NCBI GenBank assembly: GCA_030141605.1 | Contig: JAQGDQ010000565.1 | Location: 1-50,000 of the forward strand | Source: Tubiluchus corallicola | Taxonomy: Eukaryota; Priapulida; Priapulimorpha; Priapulimorphida; Tubiluchidae | Direction: 5' to 3' | Length of the DNA: 50,000 nucleotides | In this document: piece by piece, positions 1 to 11,200 of the stretch | Layout: every line of letters starts with the position of its first letter | Position numbering within the stretch: position 1 is the first letter of the stretch | Position numbers and translations under genes: made by a program | The notes under the pieces: generated by a model | What the model was told of the DNA's origin: nothing | The model's database searches: none | The model's input: only the letters and a program-made list of their open reading frames with translations

Positions 1-825
1 CGCCACTAGTATTAGGTATGAATAAACCATAGACTTTTTGATGGAGTTGGCATCTACCTACAAAATGCAAATTATTAATTAATGCAGTTTCATTGTTCAT
101 TGCATATACCAAAGTGTGAATTGTAATAATATGCACATGTTTTAATCCAGTGTTCTTGGTTTCTTTCTCGGGTGTACTGTAAACAGCAGCTTTTATACTT
201 ATTTCAATCAGAAACGAAGTCTAGGCACTTGTTTTTCAAACTAGGGCAAAATTTAGGAATTCGGTTCACGGCACTCCCATTTTTCTTCTTTCATAACTGC
301 AAGAAATTGCAAAAGAGCAAAGTTTCTATCAGGCCTACATGGAATTCAGTGCCCTTTAAGACTCTACGATGCCCTAGGCTGATAGTTCTGTCCCACCCAT
401 CTTCTTAATGGTTCTTTATGATTTATTAATGAGCAGATGAAACAATTACTTGTGGTGTGTTAGAAACACTATTAATCTAGGTTCTACGTGGTCATTATTA
501 ATTACATGTATTTGCATAGCGCTCATATTCAAGCAGGCTGTGCAACTGCTTTCTGTGCAATACCTTGCACCTGTTCGTTATGTAGCACTTACATAAAAGT
601 TGTTCTCAGTAACTGCCTGTGGTGTGTTATGAAATGCGCCATTTACATGAATATGAAAGTACATATTACACATTTTCCGTGGAGATTAAGAATTTTTTCT
701 AAAAGTGACGCCCCCCCCCCAAACTTTGGCACCCTTGGCTATAGCCTAGTTAGCCTATTTGTTAATATGTCCCAGATAGAATTATATCTTACATAATTAT
801 TTTGAATTGTTTTTCCTACTTCCAG
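1..825. other. No recognisable gene
   Basis: AT-rich sequence before the exon at 826, probably intron if that exon is real. Two frames of 78 and 102 codons show no domain or family resemblance. Confidence 0.6.
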
Positions 826-992
826 GAAACAGAATGTTGCGAATAACAACAACGATGTCAAAGAACCGGGCTGTTCTTGCTGGCTTTTCTTTCAACTAGT
901 TTTATTCATTATTCTTCTTCTGGGATTAGCGGGATTATCCTGGACCACCTGGACATTGCATAAGAAAATTTCTCTTCTGTCTATGCAAAATG
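826..992 (+). CDS. Lone internal exon encoding a second transmembrane segment, EFCAB14 exon-2-like
   Basis: Strong acceptor (TTTTTCCTACTTCCAG), strong donor (GTAAGT), 55 open codons plus split codons at both ends, phase 2 in and phase 1 out. It encodes a polar Asn-rich lead, GCSCWLFF, a hydrophobic segment QLVLFIILLLGLAGLSW and a basic helix TLHKKISLLSMQN. The layout (Cys motif, TM, then start of a helix) and both phases are those of the TM exon at 13527-13675. Spliced to 18918 it would continue in frame into the coiled coil. Its partner exon on the left is outside the window. Alternatives: part of a tandem paralogue, or an exon of an unrelated membrane protein. Confidence 0.6.
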
Positions 993-1369
993 GTAAGTTT
1001 CTTAACGTTTTTTGATGAGGATGGCAAAATTTGGGTTTTTGGTTGAGATCCTCGATTGATTTGACATCCATTTTTTACGAAACACAAAGTAGATGCGAAT
1101 GGATCAATGGTTTTTGTTCACATGCAAATATCACTTTTTCTTTTATCTGCTTCCGCATAATCTGCGGATTATGTGATGTTTGAATGTTCGCGCATCCGTT
1201 AGATCCGCAGAAAATGTAGGCAAAAACTAGACTTGGTTATAATATGTGCGTCCTATTTGTCAAAAACTTTTTTGTATGAAGCCAGGAGTTACGATGACTA
1301 ATGAATAATAAAGCACTAGTTAGTCCCCCTGCAAAGGAATTTTCCTTGTAAATCCTGATCGACAACTCA

Positions 1370-2115
1370 CACCACATATGTACATACATCACTCCACCTT
1401 ATCATAGCCATAGCATCACATGATGTACATACATCACTCCACATCACTCCGCCTTATCATAGCCATAGCATCACATGATGTACACACATCACTCCACATC
1501 ACTCCGCCTTATCATAGCCATCGCATCACATGATGTACATACATCACTCCACCTTATCATAGCCATCGTATCACATGATGTACATACATCACTCCACATC
1601 ACTCCACCTTATCATAGCCATAGCATCACATGATGCACACACAACACTCCACATCACTCCACCTTATCATACCCATCGCATCACATGATGTACATACATC
1701 ACTCCACCTTATCATACCCATTGTATCACATGATGTACATACATCACTCCACCTTATCATAGCCATCGTACAACATGATGTACATACATCACTCCACCTT
1801 ATCATAGCCATCGTACAACATGATGATGTACATACATCACTCCACCTTATCATAGCCATTGTACAACATGATGATGTACATACATCACTCCACCTTATCA
1901 TAGCCATTGTACAACATGATGATGTACATACATTACTCCACATCACTCCACCTTATCATACCCGTCGCACTACATGATGATGTAGATACATCGCTCCACA
2001 TCATTCCGCCTTATCATACTTATCACATCGCATGATGTACATACATCACTCCACCTTATCTTACCATTGCATCACATGATGTACATACATCACTCCACCT
2101 TATCATACCTATCGC
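1370..2115. repeat. 45-bp minisatellite
   Basis: About 16 units of CATCACTCCACCTTATCATA plus CATCACATGATGTACATA. Some units have an extra CATCACTCCA block and later ones a GAT triplet insertion. Frames through it on both strands are repeat by-products. Confidence 0.9.
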
Positions 2116-2267
2116 ACTACACCACAAACCATAATTATCGTAACAAAACGAAAATATTGCGCTGAAATTAGGTAAACTTTTTGTGCAAACAATTGAAGTT
2201 TTAACTTTACGTACGTGGGTTTTGCATGCTCGAAATTTCGCATAAAATCCGCAAATTTTGGCATATA

Positions 2268-2490
<223 letters not shown>

Positions 2491-3469
2491 AAAGCACAAC
2501 ATATACATAGTAGTCCATCCAAATATTAGTGATTACCATGATACGTTACAAATAACTCAAATTAAATATCTAAATTTTTAACTATACCCTAGTTTTCAGT
2601 TGATACATAATTAATGAAAAGTTCCTTTGTCCCTTATAATGCATCAGCGTCTTAAATTTGTGTAACTCTATACACAACTTCAATGCTTTCATGTAAATTT
2701 GAGTGAATGAAAATACTGCAAAGTTTAGAAAAATCAATACTGGAGTATCTGCTACGAATATCTTCTGTTAAGCAGCATTCACACAAGACGCGACGTTCAG
2801 TTTGTATAGCGGGCGGGTGTATCACATACTGACATATTCTGCTTTCTATTGGCATTATTGGTTTATTCCATCGTATTTGTATTTATATCTGGATAAGAAC
2901 CATCCGCTGACCCATTCATATTTTGGCCTAGATGTTGTTCATTTGTTATACAATGGCAGAATGTACTTTATACAATCCGTGGAAAATTGATTTTTGTAGC
3001 TTTTTTATGTCTTGTATGGCATATCTAAGAGAATGTATAATGTGCGATAGCATCTTTGATCAACGAGAGATAAAGGTGTAATTCGTCTTTGTGTTTGTTT
3101 TTCGTCTGCTAGTAATTTTGATTTGGTAGAAATAGCACTGCAGGCTGCCAATTGTACTTTGTTTAGTTTTAGGGCGATTCCCAGAATGCATTGCGAGCTT
3201 GTCGTTTCGCACCGACAAAACAGTATGATCGAGAAAATTGTGATTTTATCCATTGTTCTGCATAAGATCTTTTCTAAGTAAGAATACTTAAAGCACTCGC
3301 GTTATTCTTTGCTACCGTGCATCTTTTACGGAACTGAATATGTGTGCTTCGCAACTGAGCTGCTATGTGCGTCATCTTTGCCATAGAGCTTAAACAAAGA
3401 TCACGCAATATTGTTGCTGGCTACCGCCACTATTGCTGCATTGTTTATAGTGGATGAATTAATTAATTT
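2491..3469. other. No recognisable gene
   Basis: Unique AT-rich DNA between arrays. Short frames only, no splice-supported exon found. Confidence 0.6.
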
Positions 3470-5420
3470 TATCTTCACAAAGACAATGTCATAATCACAG
3501 AGATGATGTTATCTTCACAGAGATTATGTTATCTTCACAGAGATGATGTTATCTTCACAGAGATACTGTTATCTTCACAGAGATACTGTTATCTTCACAG
3601 AGATACTGTTATCTTCACAGAGATAATGTTATCTTCACAGAGATGATGTTATCTTCACAGAGATACTGTTATCTTCACAGAGATACTGTTATCTTCACAG
3701 AGATACTGTTATCTTCACAGAGATACTGTTATCTTCACAGAGATAATGTTATCTTCACAGAGATGATGTTATCTTCACAGAGATACTGTTATCTTCACAG
3801 AGATGATGTTATCTTCACAGAGATACTGTTATCCTCACAGAGATACGGTTATCTTCACAGAGATAATGTTATCTTCTTAGAGATAAGGTTATCTTCACAG
3901 AGATGACGTTATCTTCTTAGAGATAATGTTATCTTCTCAGAGATGACGTTATCTTTATAGAGATGATGTTATCTTCTTTGAGATAATGTTATCTTCACAG
4001 AGATGATGTTATCTTCTTTGAGATAATGTTATCTTCTCAGAGATGATGTTATCTTCTTTGAGATAATGTTATCTTCACAGAGATGATGTTATCTTCTTTG
4101 AGATAATGTTACCTTCACAGAGATAATGTTATCTTCTTTGAGATAATGTTATCTTCACAGAGATGATGTTATCTTCTTTGAGATAATGTTATCTTCACAG
4201 AGATGATGTTATCTTCTTTGAGATAATGTTATCTTCACAGAGATGATGTTATCTTCTTAGAGATAATGTTATCTTCTTAGAGATGATGTTATCTTCACAG
4301 AGATGATGTTATCTTCTTAGAGGTAAGGTTATCTTCACAGAGATTATGTTATCTTCACAGAGATAATGTTATCTTCACAGAGATTATGTTATCTTCACAG
4401 AGATGATGTTATCTTCACAGAGATGATGTTATCTTCTTAGAGATGATGTTATCTTCACAGAGATGATGTTATCTTCACAGAGATAATGTTATCTTCACAG
4501 AGATAATGTTATCTTCACAGAGATTATGTTATCTTCACAGAGATGATGTTATCTTCACAGAGATAATGTTATCTTCACAGAGATACTGTTATCTTCACAG
4601 AGATAATGTTATCTTCACAGAGATGATGTTATCTTCTTAGAGATGATGTTATCTTCTTAGAGATTATGTTATCTTCTTAGAGATTATGTTATCTTCACAG
4701 AGATACTGTTATCTTCACAGAGATGATGTTATCTTCACAGAGATGATGTTATCTTCTTAGAGATGATGTTATCTTCACAGAGATGATGTTATCTTCACAG
4801 AGATAATGTTATCTTCACAGAGATACTGTTATCTTCACAGAGATGATGTTATCTTCACAGAGATGATGTTATCTTCTTAGAGATGATGTTATCTTCACAG
4901 AGATGATGTTATCTTCACAGAGATAATGTTATCTTCACAGAGATAAGGTTATCTTCACAGAGATACTGTTATCTTCACAGAGGTAATGTTATCTTCACAG
5001 AGGTGATGTTATCTTCACAGAGATGATGTTATCTTCTTAGAGATAATGTTATCTTCACAGAGATGATGTTATCTTTACAGAGATGATGTTATCTTCACAG
5101 AGATAATGTTGTCTTCTTAGAGATAATGTTATCTTCACAGAGATGATGTTATCTTTACAGAGATAATGTTATCTTCACAGAGATAATGTTATCTTCACAG
5201 AGGTAATGTTATCTTCACAGAGATAATGCTATCTTCTTAGAGATTATGTTATCTTTACAGAGATAATGTTATCTTCACAGAGATAATGTTATCTTCTTAG
5301 AGATAATGTTATCTTCACAGAGGTAATGTTATCTTCACAGAGATAATGTTATCTTCTTAGAGATGATGTTATCTTTACAGAGATAATGTTATCTCCTTAG
5401 AGATAGTGTTATCTTCACAC
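3470..5420. repeat. 20-bp satellite, about 97 units
   Basis: Unit AGATAATGTTATCTTCACAG with variants at positions 5-6 (GA, AC, TA) and 15-19 (CACAG, CTTAG, CTTTG). Exact 20-bp spacing over 1.95 kb. Higher-order periods are seen: 40 bp in 3961-4240 and 120 bp in 4741-4920. Non-coding. Confidence 0.97.
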
Positions 5421-5539
5421 AGCTGTTCATGTTTTATCAGGCCTAAGGTGACACGTGTTAGAAGATCTTAAAATGTAAGAGTGTTCTCCTGAGATCTGTT
5501 ATCCTTAAAGGGAAAAAAGGGAATTCTAAAGTATGTCCC

Positions 5540-5935
5540 AAAAATAGTTTTCATACAAAGCTACATTATGCTTAGCTGTTTGAAAAACTTAGGAACTATA
5601 ATTTGGAAAAATTTTTTTTAATAATTTTAAATATTTGTACCAACTGGTAAAAACATCCCAGTGTGCATCACTGGCTCACCAAAAAACACATTAACTATCT
5701 TATTAACGTAAAAAAGTAATTTAAATTTCTGCTTAGTTAGCAAAGAGTGCGCTACGAATGCTTCTGATTATTTTTTTCAAACTTTGCTCAATGTTATCTG
5801 AATTTGTTTCAGTGACTTACAGTTAAAATGGCTGTACCTAACGGCCATCGTGCTAGTTTAAATTTGCAAGTTTTATATCAACGTTACTAACGCAAACCCT
5901 GTGTGCAACAAGACAGCATGCAAGTGATACAAAAA
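5540..5935. repeat. Dispersed repeat family G, copy 1
   Basis: Shares CATCCCAGTGTGCATCACTG, GCTACGAATGCT and AAAATGGCTG blocks with 24590-25080, and in reverse with 48040-48260. Non-coding, family unknown. Confidence 0.6.
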
Positions 5936-6120
5936 GAGTGTTTCTCGTACTTTAAGTTGTACTTTGTGTTCCTTTAAACTTTGCTACCTTCTCTGTCTTC
6001 CGCCAAAGATGACTTATTCACTTGGTGCACGACCCACTGCTGTTTGTGTATCTTGCTGGTCCTAAATCTACTCCGCTGATGATCTTGTTGTGCTTATTCT
6101 GTTCCTGGCAGGTCTAGAGT

Positions 6121-6343
6121 AAAGTGGCGTTTACGTAGTATCCGGATGCGGATGCGGATGCGTTTTCCAATGCGAAACAATCTCCGGAATAGTGTGCGAA
6201 AAAAATCAAGAACAAATGGCTGCAGTAAAAGAATAATGACACGCAGGCTGCATAAACGGGCGCATTGAAAACAATATAAACCCAATTTTCTATTCTGCAT
6301 CCCCAAATGCATCCACATCCGGATGCTGTGTATTCCCCACTTA
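6121..6343. mobile_element. Small element with imperfect inverted ends
   Basis: AAGTGGCGTTTACGTAGTAT and GCATCCGGATG motifs at the left mirror GCATCCACATCCGGATGC and TATTCCCCACTT at the right. The inverted ends are about 35 bp with mismatches. No family assigned. Confidence 0.5.
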
Positions 6344-6394
6344 ACAAGCAAGAGTGTGAACTTGTGTTGTTTGCTTTTACTGAAAATGTAGAGC

Positions 6395-7380
6395 GTTTTA
6401 GTAGCTAAGCAACCAGTTAATTTTAGTTGTAAACAATCACTTATCGACTAACCAGCCAACAACTAACTAATGAGCCAACAACCCAACTGGTCAGCTAAGC
6501 AGTCAATCATACAACCAACCATCGAACAAACTAACAGATAAATCAATCAGCCAGATGGCCACACCAGCAAGCAATCAACAAACTAGTTTGCCATGCATCC
6601 AATGTACTAGCTATCTGAGCAACTAACCAACTAGCCAGCCCGCCAGCTAGCCAGCCAACTAGAGTTGCAACCAACCAACTAATACGAAGCTGTCGCCACA
6701 AATGAAAAAAACTGGCTAATGAAGTTACAACTAACATGTTATCATCCAAGCAGTTGTCTTTCCAACCGACTGACTAATCAACAAACCAACCAACTATTAT
6801 ACCAACCAACCATCAAACCAAGTGACGAAGCCAACCTACTAAGCAATCAGTCAGCAAACCAACCAACACCCAGCAAGTCAGCCAGTCAGTTAAGCAACCA
6901 ACCAACTTGCCAACCATCCAACAAACAAACCATCAACCACTGGCCAGCCAGTTGTACTGCCAATCAGTCACCAACTAACTGACTAATTGGTCATCCATCC
7001 CACAAAGCAACCAGCCAGCCAACTGCACTGCCAGTCAACCAACTAAATACCTGCCGGTCACCAACTAACAAAACAACCACAGCTAACTAACTAATTATCC
7101 ATCCATCCATCCATCAATCCATCCATCCATCCATCCATCCATCCATCCATCCATCCATCCATCCATCCATCCTTCCATCCATCCATCCATCCATGTATCC
7201 AGACAGCCAACCCAAAACGAAAGCAAAGCTAACTATCCCTCTAGCCAACTAACCAGTCACTCACACTGTCAACAGTTAACCCAGCTGTCAATCAGCTAGC
7301 CAGTCAATCGCACTGCAAATAAGTAACGTAACAGAGTCACCCAAGCAACCGACCTGCCAACTAACCAGCCATTCGCTCAA
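6395..7380. repeat. Degenerate CCAA/CTAA/CCAG-type repeat with an (ATCC)n core
   Basis: About 1 kb of AACCAACTAACCAGCCA-like sequence, irregular in order but strongly biased (few G-runs), with a clean (ATCC)n run at about 7094-7196. Confidence 0.85.
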
Positions 7381-7469
7381 ATATTTGACTCAGTTTAGCG
7401 TTTCTAGGCCTCTTTAATTCACTGGGCTGCTATATATGTTCGTCATTGCACCTTGCCGTCTGATCATGT

Positions 7470-7640
7470 TTAAACACGTATTGATTAGCGCTCGTCACTC
7501 GCTGGCTTCTCTATGGCTTCCTTGCCACGCCGAGCGGCGCTGACGCTCACCACGTATTCTATTGATTTCCACGAAAACCCCCCGCAGAACGAAAGCGCTT
7601 GTCTAATGAGTGAGTTAGTGGAAGACGTATAGCGTTTAGC
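7470..7640 (+). promoter_or_regulatory. EFCAB14: Candidate promoter region of the EFCAB14-like gene
   Basis: A short CpG-richer island (CGCCGAGCGGCGCTGACG around 7528-7548) lies 400 to 500 bases before the ATG at 8030, between the degenerate CCAA-type repeat and exon 1. No TATA box is evident. Placement is inferred from composition and position only. Confidence 0.3.
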
Positions 7641-8029
7641 TTCCTGTTCGACGTGACGACACAGCTTTTATTTTTGCTCACTAGTTGCACTTTGAACTGA
7701 TTAAACCCTGGCGTGTGACTACTGCATAACCTCACAGCGATTTGAATAAGCTTGCATACGCTGGATATGGTATTTTTGTATTGACTCATGCTAAATATAG
7801 GTCATTGATTATGTTGTACTGTGTTCTAGTGCGCGTTTAACTCGCATGTCACAGTGAGTGTTTTCAGTGCCGAAAGCAGAACTTTATTATGTGATTCTTC
7901 TGAAAATTGGATCAAAGACATTATCGTTAAATTGTGATAATGAAATGAAGCGATAAATGAAGTTTGTGTTATGATGACCGGTGTGTGTTTGGCCATCAAG
8001 ACGTCCGAAGAACTAATGTGTAGTTGCAG

Positions 8030-8298
8030 ATGACCAGAGACTATTCGCTGACCGGTATGGAGACGGGGACCGATGTCCAGTTCAAGCAGAGCAAGAGGTA
8101 CAAGAAGAGGAAGGAACTGGACGCCTTGGTGTCCAGTACGACGTCCAGCAATAATAACTTGCCTCTAGTGGTGCGGACGATTCGGTCCAATGGCCTGATG
8201 AAGGGTATGAGAAGTAGTAGTCACGAACTGCTGCGGACTCACTCCGACACCTCTGATCTGGAGGAGTACGTGAAGACGTCTCATGTTCCCAGGAAAAA
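8030..8298 (+). CDS. EFCAB14: EFCAB14-like exon 1 (N-terminal cytosolic region)
   Basis: ATG at 8030 follows an in-frame TAG at 8021, so this is the first possible start in the frame. A second ATG at 8057 has a better context (G at -3 and +4) and could be the real start. The exon encodes the KKRKELDALV motif and a serine-rich stretch containing SSSHELLRT, both close to the start of vertebrate EFCAB14. It ends after AA of a lysine codon at a GTACGT donor, and the phase fits exon 2 exactly. Confidence 0.82.
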
Positions 8299-11200
8299 GT
8301 ACGTGGCAGCTAGATGGCGTGGCGGGTAGATTTGAGAAACATTTTTTTTCTCTGGAAGTTCACGTTACTTTCTACTCCATGAACTTTTACATGGAATAAA
8401 AATAAAGAATAAGGAAATGGAGTATTATAATTAAGAAAAAAACTTTGGCAAGAAAGAGTATGGTGTCATTTGTTTGAATGTTTGAAGGAATATTGAACAG
8501 TGGTTCGCTTTTTTAATGCGTGACTGTTAATTAGAATTATTTAGGGTTTACTACTTGTGTGATTGCAAACCAAAACCATAAGTCGGTAAAGCTAAAACTA
8601 CGTTATGATGCTTCAAAGTAGAATGAACCAAAATTTGGTCAAATGTCAATTTTTCGTATTTTGTAAAAACCAACGCGAAATATATTGGACTTTTATATTC
8701 TAGCATCAAATTATCTAGGAAGAGTTCAAAAATACTAAAAATCTAATTTTATAACTCCTTACCCACTTTTCTGTCTAGAAACTAGTACTGCAATTGTTAA
8801 AAACTCACATTTTCAAACTCTGATAGTAGCTCCTGGCCGCAGTCATTTTGCTTCAGGTTTTTACTGTTTCCAACCCCAGAGCTTCATCAGGAAGAGCCAT
8901 CAAGTATTCTTGCAAAGTCCATAGCAACCAATATTTGTGCAGTTGCTAAGTGTTTTGTAGAAACGCTACAAAAAACAATGGCTAACTTTAACAGTGATTT
9001 TCTCAAGATTATGTTTTTCAGTGTGCAGCCTGTACCTCAACTTCAATGTTGATTATCTCAGCTTAGAAATAACAGAGAGCGATGAGCTTGGTATCAAAAT
9101 GATCCTCATGAAATGGAGATTCTTAATATGCAAATAACTAGAAAAGCTTAATTGCCGACTTATGGACGGGTTTTTGTTGATGGGTTTCTTGTTTTGAAAT
9201 CCAATTGTGTGTGTCTGTGTGTGTGCCTTTAGTGTGTGTGTGCCTCTATCACAGGTTTAGTAACTTCTGGTGAGAATAAAAAGGTTTTGAGGGTTTTTGT
9301 TGATGTGTTTCTTGTTTTGAAATCGAATTGTGTGTGTCTGTGTGTGTGCCTTTAGTGTGTGTGCCTCAATCACAGATTTAGTAACTTCTGGTGAGAATAA
9401 AAAGGTTTTGAGGGTTTTGTTGATGAGTTTCTTGTTTTGAAATCCAATTGTGTGTGTCTGTTTGTGCTTTTAGTGTGTGTGCCTCAATCACATTATGGCA
9501 ACAGGTGAAGAAATGACAAGGCACTAAATAATACATGTATTAATTATTTATGGGTGTGTGATTTTCGTGTTTGTTTTGCCAATGTATGTTTCAGGGTCCT
9601 ACGTTTGTTTAGCTTTTAAGTATTAGATCTTTGCACGTGCTGTATCAACTTGTGTCAACCTAGAAAGTGTTACCCAAACATTTTTTGACCACTAATAATT
9701 TTGAGAAGCCATTTCAGATGACCCAGTTTCAGTTGCTGCAGCTATGCTGTCCTATTCTTTTATGCTTTTTGTCTATCTGTCTGGTAAAGAGCCGTGCTGG
9801 GCCATGTCCTTTAAGGAAGCCATTGCCATTACTTCCTCAAAGCAAAATAGTGTTTTATCTAAGTGATAAAAGAGGCTGCGTTGACCTACTTTTTTTGGTG
9901 TTTTTGTCTATCTGGTAAAGATCCATGCTGGACCATGTCCTTTAAAGAAACCATTGACATTACTTCCTCAAAGCAAACCAGACTTTTGTAGATGAAGCTT
10001 TTATAAAACCATCTACTGGATGGCAGCTGTAAGTAAATAGTTAATGTCTCAGTGCAATTATGAATCCACCAGAGTCTTTATTGCTACAAAAACCTTTTAC
10101 TGTAACACAAAAGAACATTTTAAAAAAAAACCTATTATCCACGGGCGTAAAACCATGGTTCGATTCCTGCAGCTACACTTGCCATTTCTTACGTAATTAA
10201 GCAAATTGCACCGTCTTTCACCAACGTCTGACTTTCTACTGATTTCTTGAAGACCTTGGCGACCTCATACTCTGACTTTCTACTGATTTCTTGAAGACCT
10301 TGGCGACTTCATACTCTGACTTTCTACTGATTTCTTGAAGACCTTGGCGACCTCATACTCTGACTTTCTACTGATTTCTTGAAGACCTTGGCGACTTCAT
10401 ACTCTGACTTTCTACTGATTTCTTGAAGACCTTGGCGACTTCATACTCTGACTTTCTACTGATTTCTTGAAGACCTTGGCGACCTCATACCCTGATCTTG
10501 TCAAACAGTATTCGTATTCGGCGTGCACAACAAACATTAAGATTCAATCAAGTGATGTGGAACCATCTGACTGCCTACAAACTATTCCATAATTGCATTG
10601 CTATTTGATTACCTCCTTGCCTCAAAGTGGATGCGTGTCGGACACGGTTCAATGGCGAGTCGCTCAAGCGCTAGTGTTGGAAATCTCAAAGACCATCATT
10701 AGCTTTGACTTCGTTTAGATTTGAGTCACGTCTGGAGAGTTAGTACTTTGCTTCTAGCGGTCTTTCATATTGCAGGGCGCAGTTACTAACCCTATAACCT
10801 AAATGGGTGGTTTCTATGAAAACTCATTTCAGTGTGGTAGCAGCAGCGTGAAGAAAAATAAAATACAAACCCTTGTCAAACCAAAAAGTCAAATGCTTCG
10901 ATTGCAAACCCTAAATCAGACCTGCTCATACTTCTAAATTAAAGCAAATTGATCTATGGTAATGGTGGCTGTGTTTTAATATGCCTTCAGACACGACGGA
11001 TAGATGTACAAGGCTATTGTAGTAATTCGCTTCCTTATTTACACAGCATCCTAGTGTTTGTCTAGTAATCACCTGTTTGCCAGATGAAAGTTGATGAATA
11101 TGTTAGCGTGCCTGTTGTCTAGGCAACATCAGAATGGACAGATGCAATAATGTGACTAACAGCGCGTTCAGACTAGAGAGTTTTTTTGTCATGAGTTTTC

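Larger units (their letters stand above)
9496..11160. other. EFCAB14: Intron 1 sequence apart from two tandem repeats
   Basis: Outside 9763-9985 and 10227-10490 nothing is recognised, except a B-box-like GGTTCGATTC at about 10157 that may be a SINE scrap. Confidence 0.5.

Noticed and set aside
1626-1977. Frames of 106 and 115 codons on both strands
   Set aside because: They are translations of the 45-bp minisatellite.
3470-5420. Possible CRISPR array (regular 20-bp units)
   Set aside because: There are no unique spacers; the whole unit repeats. The setting is an animal gene.
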